Notes under the pieces: generated by a model
Database searches by the model: none
Told to the model about the DNA's origin: nothing
The model's input: only the letters and a program-made list of their open reading frames with translations
Translations under genes and position numbers: made by a program
NCBI GenBank assembly: GCA_027068915.1
Contig: JAMOLT010000009.1
Location: forward strand, 1 to 64,000
Length of the DNA stretch: 64,000 nucleotides
Direction of reading: 5' to 3'
Origin: Sedimenticola sp.
Lineage (GTDB): Bacteria; Pseudomonadota; Gammaproteobacteria; Chromatiales; Chromatiaceae
Shown here: one piece after another, positions 33,215 to 42,839 of the stretch
Numbering within the stretch: position 1 is the stretch's first letter
Layout of the letters: the number at the start of each line of letters is the position of its first letter

Positions 33215-34396
33215 CTACACGTTAACCAACCAACCTCCAGGGTTGCTTATCAGTTGCTCGAAGGTTTGCAGAAAACGAGCGGCATCCGCACCATAAACCA
33301 CACGATGGTCGCAACTCAGTGTGAAGCTGGCGATGCCTTGTTTTTCTGCACCTATGGAAAGAATTGCAGCTGCACCCAGCGGAACGATGGCTTCAAAACT
33401 TTTCACAATATTGAACATGCCAAGATTGGACAAATAGATCGTCGCCCCTTTGTAGTCATCGGGAGTAAGCCGCTGTCGGGTGAGTTTGTCTTTTAGTATG
33501 CGCCAGTCTTCCGCCAGTTCCATGATCGGTCGTCTGGCAGCATCATCAAGTACAGGTGTCACCAGCCCTCTTGGCGTATCGGCTGCAATGCCGACGTTCA
33601 CCTGCTTGCGCACCGCCAGCCCTCTGGGTGTAAAGACGCTGTTGAAGTCGGAATGCTTTCCAGTAGTCAATGCCAGCGCCCGTGCCAGCAGTAATGTTAG
33701 AGAGAGCCCATGGGTTCTGGCTGCCTGGTGCAATGGATCAAAAGGAAGATCCGCACTGATGTGGAATATCGGTGTATTCAGGGTGGCTGCCATATTGGTG
33801 GCAATTGCGCGACGCATGGGGGAAAGGAGCTTGTAATGCCATTCAGGGCCAGCATCCAGATCCGGTGATGCTCCCTGCAATGCGGCAGCGACAACCTGTG
33901 GACTATGAATGAATCCGTGAGGATCGGGACTGGTGGTTGCCAGGTCAATTCCCAGTTCCTGTGCCAGACCACGCGCATATGGCGAGATTTTTATGCGCCC
34001 ACCATGGTTTGCATTCGCTTTCCCCATGGAGGAGCGTGGAGGTTTTGTTATTACTGTTTCTGATTCAACCGTTGCTGTGTGTGGCGTTTCCTGTTCTGCT
34101 TTTTCAGGTGAGATGGCTACTGGCTTAGCCGATGTTTCTTCAGCACGAATCTCCGCAGTATCAGTGATATATCCAATGATGCCGCCAACAAGAATATCAC
34201 TGCCAGCTTCGGCCAGGGGGCCGGCAAGATACCCATCAGAAAAGGCTTCGATATCCATGATTGCCTTGTCTGATTCCACTTCAGCCAGTGCATCACCTTT
34301 TTTTACCGGGTCGCCTGGTTTCTTGAGCCAGCGGGCAAGATGGCCGGTTTCCATGGTGTCCGAAAGAATCGGCATGGTGATGGCTTCCTTTTTCAT
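33215..34396 (-). CDS. pyruvate dehydrogenase complex E2 (dihydrolipoamide acetyltransferase)
   Basis: lipoyl domain EVESDKAIMDIEAF; catalytic LSCDHRVVYGADAARFL. Confidence 0.92.
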   Translation of the reverse strand: MKKEAITMPILSDTMETGHLARWLKKPGDPVKKGDALAEVESDKAIMDIEAFSDGYLAGPLAEAGSDILVGGIIGYITDTAEIRAEETSAKPVAISPEKAEQETPHTATVESETVITKPPRSSMGKANANHGGRIKISPYARGLAQELGIDLATTSPDPHGFIHSPQVVAAALQGASPDLDAGPEWHYKLLSPMRRAIATNMAATLNTPIFHISADLPFDPLHQAARTHGLSLTLLLARALALTTGKHSDFNSVFTPRGLAVRKQVNVGIAADTPRGLVTPVLDDAARRPIMELAEDWRILKDKLTRQRLTPDDYKGATIYLSNLGMFNIVKSFEAIVPLGAAAILSIGAEKQGIASFTLSCDHRVVYGADAARFLQTFEQLISNPGGWLVNV

Positions 34397-35385
34397 GAGG
34401 TTTCTCCCGACAAGATGGTATGGCGTGCTGCATCCATGATAGTGGATACCGTAGGTATGCTGGCTGATTCCAGAGCACCGTTATACGGTGTGGGAAGATT
34501 CAACCCGGCATGACGCCGTGCGGGGGCGTCCAGTTCATAAAAACAGCGTTCGCTAAGTGTTGCAACGATTTCGGCACCGGCACCGGCAAAACCACAGTCT
34601 TCCTCTACCACCAGCAGATGGTGGGTTTTTTGTATGGAACCTGTGCAGGTATCCCAGTCGATGGGGCTCAGGCTGCGCAGGTCTATGACTTCTACTTCGA
34701 TGCCTTCAGCTGACAGACGTTTCGCCGCCTGTAGCACCAACACAGCCATACGGGAATACGTGACAAGGGTCAGATCCCTGCCGGGACGGCGTACCACAGC
34801 GCGGTGCATGGGGATGGGTTCAAGCGCTGCATCCAATGGCCCTTTACTGAAATACAGCAATTCGTGTTCAAGCAGCACGATCGGTTCGTTGCTGCGAATC
34901 GCCTGCCGTAATTGCCACCAGGCATCTTGCGGTGTAGAGGGTACGGCAATGCGCAACCCAGGTGCGTTCATCAAGGTATGTTCCAGCCGTTGCGAGTGTT
35001 GTGCTGCCAGCTGTTTGGCCACACCGCCGGGCATACGAATCACCAGAGGCATGGGGAACTGCCCGCCAGACATGAAGGGAATTTTTGCTGCCATATTGAT
35101 AATGGCATCCAATGCCAACAGGGCAAAGTTGATGGTCATTATTTCCACAACGGGGCGCATGCCAACCATCGCGGCTCCAACACCAAGGCCGGTAAAACCG
35201 CCCTCTGAAATAGGGGTGTCACGAACGCGCCATTCACCATATTTGGCATACAGATCCTGGGTGACACGATAACTGCCACCGTAAAGCCCAACGTCCTCAC
35301 CAAGAATGAAGACGCTGTCATCAGCGGCCATTTCCACATTGAGTGCCTTGTTAAGTGCCTCCCATAGGAGGATGTCGGCAGCCAT
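34393..35385 (-). CDS. pyruvate dehydrogenase E1 beta
   Basis: ILGEDVGLYGGSYRVTQDLYAKYGEWRVRDTPISEGGFTGLGVGAAM. Confidence 0.95.
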   Translation of the reverse strand: MAADILLWEALNKALNVEMAADDSVFILGEDVGLYGGSYRVTQDLYAKYGEWRVRDTPISEGGFTGLGVGAAMVGMRPVVEIMTINFALLALDAIINMAAKIPFMSGGQFPMPLVIRMPGGVAKQLAAQHSQRLEHTLMNAPGLRIAVPSTPQDAWWQLRQAIRSNEPIVLLEHELLYFSKGPLDAALEPIPMHRAVVRRPGRDLTLVTYSRMAVLVLQAAKRLSAEGIEVEVIDLRSLSPIDWDTCTGSIQKTHHLLVVEEDCGFAGAGAEIVATLSERCFYELDAPARRHAGLNLPTPYNGALESASIPTVSTIMDAARHTILSGETS

Positions 35386-36437
35386 CAGATCAATACCTCC
35401 TTGCCACGATTGCAATTGAGAGCCTTCCAGGCATCTTCCATACCGGGTTCCGGGCTCTGCTGCGCATATTCAACCGCATGGTTCACGGTTTTGTCCGCTT
35501 CCTTTTTCATGAGAATGACACCTTCTGGCTGTATATAACCTTCACGATGCAGGTGCCCGGTCAGGTGTGCTATGTTGTCTTCACCAACAGCGTGGATCTG
35601 CTCCTCTGTGGGGTAATTTGGAATGCTTTCTTCCAGTACTATGGTTACCGGATCTTCATCCTTGAATGCCTGTACTTCCACCTTTGGTCGGTAGCTGCCT
35701 GGATCGGACATGGAATGCCCGCGAAAACGATAAGTCTCAATTTCCAGAAGCTGAGGGCCAGTGCCCTCACGAATGCGCTGTAAAGCTGATTGGGTGGCCT
35801 GATAGACGGCCAGCACATCCATTCCATTCACGTATTCTGCAGGGATGCGGTAACCACAGGCTCGCTTGTAGACATTAGTGACAGCGGAATGGCGATGAAT
35901 TTCTGTGCCAATCTGATAGCGGTTGTTTTCACACACAAACAGCACGGGAAGATTCCACAAAGATGCCATGTTGAGTGATTCATGGAAGGTTCCCTGATTT
36001 ACTGCGCCATCCCCGAAGAAGCAGATTACAGCCTCGGGTAGCTCTTGCATGGCGATGGTGTAGGCAATACCGGTTGCTACGGGGTAAGTTTCCCCGACAA
36101 TGCCATACCCCCCCATAAAACGCCTTTCCCTGTCGAATAGATGCATGGAGCCTCCCATGCCTTTGCTGCAGCCATCACGGCGCCCAAACAACTCAGCCAT
36201 CACGATATTGGCAGGCACCCCACGCACCAGGGCATGTATGTGTTCACGATAGGTGCTAACGATATAGTCACTGGGTTCTGCGGCATGCAGTACCCCGACA
36301 GCAACTGCTTCTTCGCCGGGATACAGATGCAAAAACCCTGCAATGTTTCCCCGCGTGTATTCGATTGCGGCCCTTTCCTCAAAGGCGCGTGCTAACAGCA
36401 TGTCATGTAACATGGAAATCAAGTTGTCGCGCTTCAT
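35385..36437 (-). CDS. pyruvate dehydrogenase E1 alpha
   Basis: STYREHIHALVRGV; GKGMGGSMHLFD; FFGDGAVNQGTFHESLNMASLWNLPVLFVCENN. Confidence 0.95.
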   Translation of the reverse strand: MKRDNLISMLHDMLLARAFEERAAIEYTRGNIAGFLHLYPGEEAVAVGVLHAAEPSDYIVSTYREHIHALVRGVPANIVMAELFGRRDGCSKGMGGSMHLFDRERRFMGGYGIVGETYPVATGIAYTIAMQELPEAVICFFGDGAVNQGTFHESLNMASLWNLPVLFVCENNRYQIGTEIHRHSAVTNVYKRACGYRIPAEYVNGMDVLAVYQATQSALQRIREGTGPQLLEIETYRFRGHSMSDPGSYRPKVEVQAFKDEDPVTIVLEESIPNYPTEEQIHAVGEDNIAHLTGHLHREGYIQPEGVILMKKEADKTVNHAVEYAQQSPEPGMEDAWKALNCNRGKEVLI

Positions 36438-36504
36438 TCGACGGCTCCCAGAATCACAAGGACAGGTTGGATCTACAAGGCTATCCTCATGATGAAGGGG
36501 AGGC

Positions 36505-36520
36505 TGTCACTTGAATGACA
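36505..36520 (-). promoter_or_regulatory. TGTCA-N6-TGACA site upstream of the PDH operon
   Basis: CTGTCACTTGAATGACAG; -10-like TAGCCT at 36478-36483 (minus), 21 bp away. Confidence 0.75.
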
Positions 36521-36655
36521 GTGATGAATTGAAGTTAGCACCCTGTTAAGGGCATCTCTAACAATTCGTGGTCGGCACCCTTGTGTTTGAGCGGCACGAT
36601 TACTGCGTTGAAAATCTTGCAAATGACGAGGCTCACCTGCAGTCCCGCAAGTGAT

Positions 36656-37354
36656 TCAGGCAGTCTGGAGTGTATCGAGAATATCTTTATTGCGGAGTTG
36701 CATCTGCCCGTCAAAATCATAGACATGAGGTGCGCCGGTTTTCAGTTCATAAGCGAGGATTTGTTCAGGGGTCATCTGCTCAATATGCATAATGATGGCG
36801 CGAAGGGAGTTGCCATGAGCGGAGACCAGTACATGTTCTCCCCGTTGCAGATGAGGCACGATATGGGACTGGAAATAGGACAGTGCACGGACGGACGTCA
36901 TGGCAAGGCTTTCGCCGTTGGGTGGGGGGACATCGTAGCTGCGCCGCCAACTGTGTACCTGCTCTGCACCGAATCGTTGGCGGGCATAATCTTTGTTCAA
37001 TCCCTGCAGATCGCCATAGTAGCGTTCGTTTAGTTTCTCCGAGACATAGATTTTCAACTCTTCCTGATCCCCTTTGGTGGGGGAAAAATGCTCATACCAG
37101 TCACAGTCGCTCTCATGAACGCGCAGATACTGATGGCAGTGGTGATTCTGCTTGAGAATTTCGTACAGGGTATCCTGAGCCCGCAGAAGGGCTGAAGTAA
37201 AGGCCAGGTCGATATGTTGTTCGGCGAGCAACGTGGCTGCTTGCCGGGCCTCCTCCACTCCCTTTAGGCTGAGAGAGACATCAATCCAGCCAGTGAACCT
37301 GTTCTGCAGATTCCAGATCGACTGGCCATGGCGGATCAGAATCAGGCGGCCCAT
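36656..37354 (-). CDS. gpmA: 2,3-bisphosphoglycerate-dependent phosphoglycerate mutase
   Basis: LILIRHGQSIWNLQNRFTGWIDVSLSLKG; SAHGNSLRA. Confidence 0.96.
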   Translation of the reverse strand: MGRLILIRHGQSIWNLQNRFTGWIDVSLSLKGVEEARQAATLLAEQHIDLAFTSALLRAQDTLYEILKQNHHCHQYLRVHESDCDWYEHFSPTKGDQEELKIYVSEKLNERYYGDLQGLNKDYARQRFGAEQVHSWRRSYDVPPPNGESLAMTSVRALSYFQSHIVPHLQRGEHVLVSAHGNSLRAIIMHIEQMTPEQILAYELKTGAPHVYDFDGQMQLRNKDILDTLQTA

Positions 37355-37357
37355 GAC

Positions 37358-39817
37358 TCAGGTTTCGGCATTTTCGGGTTGATGGCGTATTGTTGATTCA
37401 TCTGTTGATGCCAAGCTGTTTTCAAATGCATCAATATCCCGAATCGTCTTCAGAACACTGTCTGGATTCAGGCTGATGGAATCGATGCCCAGTTTTACCA
37501 GGTATTCAGCAACTTCGGGGTAATCCGATGGGGCTTGTCCACAGATGCCACTGTGTCGCTGGTTGCGTCGGCAGCCTTCGACTGCCCACTTGATCATCTG
37601 CAGTACACCGGGATCTCTTTCATCGTAGTCGAAGGCCAGGGTCTCGCTATCTCTGTCCACACCGAGAATGAGCTGGGTCAAATCATTGGAGCCAATGCTG
37701 AAACCATCGAACAGTGTGCTGAATTCGTCGATCTGGACGATGTTGTTGGGGATCTCACACATCACATAGATTTTCAATCCCTTTTCACCACGGCTGAGGC
37801 CTTGCTCGGCCATGGCATCGATGACCTTCTTTCCCTCTGGTACGCGGCGACAGAAGGGGATCATCAGGATCACGTTTTCCATGCCCATCTTTTCCCGGAC
37901 GCGCTTCATCGCAGCGCATTCCAGGGCAAATCCCTCAGCGTAGCTTGGATGAGTGTAGCGAGCCGCTCCGCGGAAGCCAATCATTGGATTGTTCTCCGCC
38001 GGTTCAAAAAATTCACCCCCCAGCAGGGTGGCGTATTCATTGGTCTTGAAGTCGCTCATGCGGACTACGCAGGGTTTCGGATAAACCGATGCTGCAATGG
38101 TGGCGACACCTTCGGAGAGAGTCTTGATAAAGAAGTCGACTGGATTCTCGTAGGCACTACTCAAAGAGGCAAGGGCTGCCCGTGTTTCCTCATCTACCTT
38201 TTCTGGATGTTTGAGGGCCATGGGATGTGCTTTGATATATTCATTGATGATGAATTCCATGCGTGCCAGACCAATGCCATCCACGGGCAGGGACGCCAGA
38301 CTGAATGCCTGATTCGGGTCGCCCAGGTTCATCATGATCTCTGTCCTGGGGTGTGCAAGATTGCTGAGATCGCTCTCCTCGACGATAAAGTCCAGCATCC
38401 CCTCATAGATGTTTCCCGTCTCACCTTCAGCGCAACTCACGGTAATCATCTGGCCGTTTTTCAATACCTCGGTGCCGTTGCCTGTTCCTACCACTGCAGG
38501 AACCCCCAACTCGCGCGAGACAATGGCCGCATGACAGGTGCGGCCACCCTGGTTGGTCACAATTGCCGCGGCAGTTTTCATAACTGGCTCCCAGTCCGGT
38601 GTTGTGATATCGGTTACCAGCACCTCACCAGGTTGGAAAAGACTTAGATGCTTGACGTCATTGATAATGTGCACAGGCCCTGCGCCGATCTTGGTGCCGA
38701 TGGCCCTGCCTTGGGTTAGAATTCTGGATCTCTCCTTCAAATGAAAGATCTTGAGTATGTTGCCTTTCTTTTGTGATTCTACGGTTTCTGGGCGCGCCTG
38801 CACCATGTATAGATGGCCATCCAGTGCATCTTTTGCCCATTCCATATCCATGGGCTTGTTGAACCCTGCCATACTGGAGTAGTGGTTCTCCACCTTGATG
38901 GCATAGTCGGTGAGTATCATGATGTCTTCATCAGAAATGCAAAATTTATTCCGTTCCTCGGGGGTGGTGTCCACATTCCTGGTATATTCCACAGCGATGT
39001 TATCGATGTTAAGTGAGTCGGTAAAGATCATCTTTTTTTCTTTTTTTCCCAGCCGGCGTTTGAGTACTGCCCTATGTCCTTTCTTGAATGTGGGCTTGTG
39101 TACATAGAAGCTGTCAGGGTCGACGGTGCCCTGAACGACGTTTTCACCCAAGCCAAGTGCGGCGTTGATAAAGACCACATCCCTGAATCCTGTTTCGGTA
39201 TCCAGTGAAAACATGACGCCGCTGGCGCCTTCATCGCTGCGTACCATCTTCATTACCACCACGCACAGGTAAACCTTGTAGTAATCGAAATTGTTGTCGT
39301 ACTTGTAATGGATGGAGCGGTCGGTGAAGTTAGAGGCCAGGCAGCGTTTGTAGGCGTCGAGCAGAGCATCTTCGTTGCTGATATTCAGATAGGTATCATT
39401 CTGACCGGCAAATGAGGCTTCAGGAGAGTCTTCCGCTGTTGCCGATGAGCGAACAGCCAGAGAAACATCTTCACCATATTCCTCTTTGAGTCTGGCGTAC
39501 TGGGCAAGAATTTCAGAGCTGAGGTCTTCAGGCAGCCGGCACTGGTAAATAATTTCTCTGGATTTTGCCCCGCGTCTTTGCAGGTCTTTAATATCGTTCG
39601 GGTCGAGCCCATCGAGCGCCTCATGCAGTTTATTCCAGGCATTGTTGGAGTCAAGAACATGACGATAGGCTGCGGCGGTCACAGCAAAACCGTTGGGTAT
39701 GCGCACGCCTTCGGCGGAAAGTTTCCGGTACATTTCTCCGAGACTGGCATTCTTGCCGCCTACCTCCGAAATTTCATCAATACCGGTTTCGTTGAACCAT
39801 TTGATATAGGCAGACAT
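37358..39817 (-). CDS. ppsA: phosphoenolpyruvate synthase
   Basis: GGKNASLGEMYRKL; GGRTCHAAIVSRELGVPAVVG; start at ATG 39817. Confidence 0.96.
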   Translation of the reverse strand: MSAYIKWFNETGIDEISEVGGKNASLGEMYRKLSAEGVRIPNGFAVTAAAYRHVLDSNNAWNKLHEALDGLDPNDIKDLQRRGAKSREIIYQCRLPEDLSSEILAQYARLKEEYGEDVSLAVRSSATAEDSPEASFAGQNDTYLNISNEDALLDAYKRCLASNFTDRSIHYKYDNNFDYYKVYLCVVVMKMVRSDEGASGVMFSLDTETGFRDVVFINAALGLGENVVQGTVDPDSFYVHKPTFKKGHRAVLKRRLGKKEKKMIFTDSLNIDNIAVEYTRNVDTTPEERNKFCISDEDIMILTDYAIKVENHYSSMAGFNKPMDMEWAKDALDGHLYMVQARPETVESQKKGNILKIFHLKERSRILTQGRAIGTKIGAGPVHIINDVKHLSLFQPGEVLVTDITTPDWEPVMKTAAAIVTNQGGRTCHAAIVSRELGVPAVVGTGNGTEVLKNGQMITVSCAEGETGNIYEGMLDFIVEESDLSNLAHPRTEIMMNLGDPNQAFSLASLPVDGIGLARMEFIINEYIKAHPMALKHPEKVDEETRAALASLSSAYENPVDFFIKTLSEGVATIAASVYPKPCVVRMSDFKTNEYATLLGGEFFEPAENNPMIGFRGAARYTHPSYAEGFALECAAMKRVREKMGMENVILMIPFCRRVPEGKKVIDAMAEQGLSRGEKGLKIYVMCEIPNNIVQIDEFSTLFDGFSIGSNDLTQLILGVDRDSETLAFDYDERDPGVLQMIKWAVEGCRRNQRHSGICGQAPSDYPEVAEYLVKLGIDSISLNPDSVLKTIRDIDAFENSLASTDESTIRHQPENAET

Positions 39818-40097
39818 AGTTCCCTCCTGTTTTATTTTCCTTGAGCTCGCCGTCAAAGGAAGATTTTGATCAAGCCGTGGATAGTATGAAATGATCTGTT
39901 AGCTGTACCTGAAAAAAGGAAGTGACCAATCCGCGATGGGAACGATGACGTTACACCTCATTTAAAAATCAGTTACAGGCCATGCATGCCCAGATTGGCG
40001 CCGCCACAAAATGTCCTTACCGGTTGTGATCATCTTGCGCATTGTTACCATTTGGAAATACACGTTGGTAATGCTAGCCCATGGTATGTCGCATTTC

Positions 40098-40113
40098 TGT
40101 CACTTGGGTGACA
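40098..40113. promoter_or_regulatory. TGTCA-N6-TGACA site between ppsA and the usp fusion gene
   Basis: CTGTCACTTGGGTGACAG; -10-like AATGAT at 40135-40140 (+) and TAGCAT at 40071-40076 (-), both 21 bp away. Confidence 0.75.
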
Positions 40114-40206
40114 GATGTTTGCCCCTGGGTAATCAATGATGATGACATGCAGAGCTTAAGCAGAAGTGCTATTTTTGAGCCAAATGGGTACCAGGAGGAA
40201 AGGTAA

Positions 40207-41076
40207 ATGTTTCAATTCATTCCGGTTACAGAAAAAAATATTTTTGCAATCAAGGTGACAGGTAAGTTGACCGATGATGATTATCAGCAATTCTTACCCC
40301 AACTCACAACGCTGATTCACAAATATGGCCCGATATCCTTACTGGTGGAGCTTGATGATTTCCATGGCTGGGAGGTAAAAGCCGCGTGGGATGATTTTAA
40401 GTATGGCGAGGAGCATGACAAGGATTTTGTGCGCATCGCTATTGTTGGAGGCAAATCCTGGCAAAAATGGATGGCGGCAATCGGTGATGTTTTCACCCAG
40501 ACCAAGATTCGCTTCTTTCCCCGGGATAAACTTCAGGAGGCTTGGGCGTGGTTGCGGGAAGATGACAAGGAAAAATCCGACTCTTCAATGGAAGCAAAGA
40601 TTGAATTGATTCCAGACAAGATTAAGCCCTACACGCATATACTGGTGGCCCTGGATTTTTCTCCGCATTCCAATTTGGCTCTTGCCCGGGCAACGGAGAT
40701 GGCGCGTTATTACAATGCCAGGTTGTCACTGTTGCATACGGTAGAAAACATTTATTATCCAAGCCTGGACTATGACCCCCTGATGATAGATCCTTCAGAA
40801 TTTATGGAAATTGATCAGCAAACGTATGATCAAGCCGTAGTTCGGATTGAAAAATTGGCTGGAAGCCTAGGTTATCCGAATGTTCAACACGAAGTGCTGT
40901 GGGGAGCGCCAAAGAGCACGGTGCTGTCATATGCGGAAGCTCAGAATGTGGATCTGATCGTTGCCGGTTCTCATGGTAAACATGGTATTGCCAGGCTGCT
41001 GGGTTCTACTGCGAATAGTATTGCGCATGGTGCAAGATGTGATGTGCTTGTTGTGAAGTTTCCTGAAGACCGGTAA
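40207..41076 (+). CDS. SpoIIAA-like / universal stress protein fusion
   Basis: N-terminal FQFIPVTEKNIFAIKVTGKLTDDDYQQFLPQL...GWEVKAAWDD; C-terminal HILVALDFSPHSNLALARA and GSHGKHGIARLLGSTANSI. Confidence 0.9.
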   Translation: MFQFIPVTEKNIFAIKVTGKLTDDDYQQFLPQLTTLIHKYGPISLLVELDDFHGWEVKAAWDDFKYGEEHDKDFVRIAIVGGKSWQKWMAAIGDVFTQTKIRFFPRDKLQEAWAWLREDDKEKSDSSMEAKIELIPDKIKPYTHILVALDFSPHSNLALARATEMARYYNARLSLLHTVENIYYPSLDYDPLMIDPSEFMEIDQQTYDQAVVRIEKLAGSLGYPNVQHEVLWGAPKSTVLSYAEAQNVDLIVAGSHGKHGIARLLGSTANSIAHGARCDVLVVKFPEDR

Positions 41077-41176
41077 CGGCGGAAACAAGGACTGTTGTCT
41101 TCTATATAGTGCAATTTCCAAAGCACACGCCATGCCCGCTGGGCTGGTCAAAATTGTTGTTGCCCATAGTCCAAAT

Positions 41177-41216
41177 TAACAGGATGTTGAAAAACACTGT
41201 TTTCAACATCCTGTTA
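41177..41216. repeat. perfect 17-bp-arm palindrome (family A minimal unit)
   Basis: TAACAGGATGTTGAAAA-ACACTG-TTTTCAACATCCTGTTA. Confidence 0.95.
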
Positions 41217-42005
41217 CAGTTGCCGAGAGACAAAACCCTGGTGCAGATAATGGGCGCCTAGAAAAATCAGTAATGCCGCAAATAGTAATCTCAACCCATG
41301 CTCCGGCAGCCAAAGTGCTATTTTGCTTCCCAGCCATGCACCGCTTAAACTGCCCAACGCCAGTCCTGGAATCAGTCGGGAATGAATGTTGCCCAGGCGC
41401 CAGTTTTCCCATATTCCGCTGGCCACTGCCGGTAGCCTCGCTGCCAGCGAGCATCCCTGTGCAAGCTGCTGCGGCATTCCCATGCCAAGAACGAAAAGCG
41501 GTGCAAGAATGGGGCCTCCGCTAATGCCGATAATGCCAGCTACCAGGCCTTCAATCACACCAACCATTAACAGGTAGGGTATTTCCCATTGATCACTGAT
41601 TGTCAGGGCAGAGCCGATTTCATCCCTGGATATCACCAGGATTCCCCCAACAGCTACGACTATGCCAAAACCTGCTTTCAATCGTTTGGCGGGCCAGTTT
41701 TCTGACCAGCTGGCTGCCAGTGGTGCAACCAACAATGAGGGCAGGGCAACCCAGATGGCAACTGGTAGATCCAGCATGTTGCTCTGGTGGTAGATAAAAG
41801 CGCCCATGCCGGTAGAAAAAATGGCTACTACAATAGCCGTACCCCGTGCGGCAACAGGGGTCAACCCCACCCATCCCATGAGAAGGGGAATAACCAGCGT
41901 CCCGCCACCCAGGCTGACCAGGCCACCTCCAAAGCCTGCGATCAGTCCAATGACAATCGACTTGTAGTACAGCCCCGGCTGTGTTGTTGAGGTCTTTCCA
42001 GGCAT
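41214..42005 (-). CDS. TauE/SafE family sulfite exporter / membrane protein
   Basis: IAGFGGGLVSLGGGTLVIPLLMGWVGLTPVAARGTAIVVAIFSTGMGA; start may lie at 42005 or further upstream. Confidence 0.88.
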   Translation of the reverse strand: MPGKTSTTQPGLYYKSIVIGLIAGFGGGLVSLGGGTLVIPLLMGWVGLTPVAARGTAIVVAIFSTGMGAFIYHQSNMLDLPVAIWVALPSLLVAPLAASWSENWPAKRLKAGFGIVVAVGGILVISRDEIGSALTISDQWEIPYLLMVGVIEGLVAGIIGISGGPILAPLFVLGMGMPQQLAQGCSLAARLPAVASGIWENWRLGNIHSRLIPGLALGSLSGAWLGSKIALWLPEHGLRLLFAALLIFLGAHYLHQGFVSRQL

Positions 42006-42098
42006 GGAATCAGCTCTATCCCGAGTTCGGTTGGAATGCAAAATGGTGAAACTAAACCACATGAAAGATAAATCCTAGTTTCTTCGACCATGTCAGTC

Positions 42099-42114
42099 TG
42101 TCATGTAGGTGACA
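42099..42114. promoter_or_regulatory. TGTCA-N6-TGACA site between tauE and hdeD
   Basis: CTGTCATGTAGGTGACAG; -10-like TATACT at 42136-42141 (+) and TAGGAT at 42072-42077 (-), both 21 bp away. Confidence 0.8.
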
Positions 42115-42184
42115 GAAGCCCCCTGTGAATATGCATATACTTTTTACCATCTAATAATCAATACACTTCTTAGGAGAAAGAGAG

Positions 42185-42760
42185 ATGCAAAAGCCTGGAT
42201 TAACAGCTGGTGATGTTCTTGAGGAAATGCCGAATATGGAACAAGTCAGTCAACGTTTTGGACGTTATTCCATAATCATTGGGATCCTGTTGGTTATTCT
42301 TGGAGGGCTGGGAATTATTCTGCCGGAGCTTATGTCACTGGAAACCACAGTGTTTATTGCGAGCCTGTTTCTTATTGGTGGTGCATTCTGGTTGGTCCAT
42401 GCATTCAAATACAGCCTAAGGGCCTGGTCGGACTGGCTGAAGCCTGTTCTGCTGCTGGTTACCGGTGGCCTGATGCTGTTTTATCCTTTGGGTGGTGTTG
42501 CCGCTGTTGGATTGCTGCTTGCTATTTATCTGCTGCTGGATGCGTTTGGCAGCTTCATGCTCACCTCCGCCCGCCACCCGGAAAAAGGGTGGGGCTGGAT
42601 GATGTTTAACGGTGTGGTGTCATTTATGCTGGCGATATTGTTTTTGATCGGCTGGCCACAGACATCCATGTTCCTGGTGGGATTGTATGTGGCGATCAGT
42701 TTGCTTTTCGATGGATTTGCACTGGTGTATATCGGATGGATGCAGCGTAAATGCACTTAA
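42185..42760 (+). CDS. HdeD family acid-resistance membrane protein (DUF308)
   Basis: six hydrophobic segments; GGLGIILPELMSLETTVFIASLFLIGGAFWLVHA. Confidence 0.85.
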   Translation: MQKPGLTAGDVLEEMPNMEQVSQRFGRYSIIIGILLVILGGLGIILPELMSLETTVFIASLFLIGGAFWLVHAFKYSLRAWSDWLKPVLLLVTGGLMLFYPLGGVAAVGLLLAIYLLLDAFGSFMLTSARHPEKGWGWMMFNGVVSFMLAILFLIGWPQTSMFLVGLYVAISLLFDGFALVYIGWMQRKCT

Positions 42761-42839
42761 TAGGCAGCTTTCTGAACCTTGTCCGAGACGGTTTTCTCTA
42801 TTTTCTGGCAAGTCTTAAGGATCTGTATGGAAATCCACG

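Noticed and set aside
36505-36520. Interpreting the TGTCA palindromes as classical CRP (TGTGA-N6-TCACA) or FNR (TTGAT-N4-ATCAA) sites
   Set aside because: The half-site is consistently TGTCA in all seven copies, so neither standard consensus fits.
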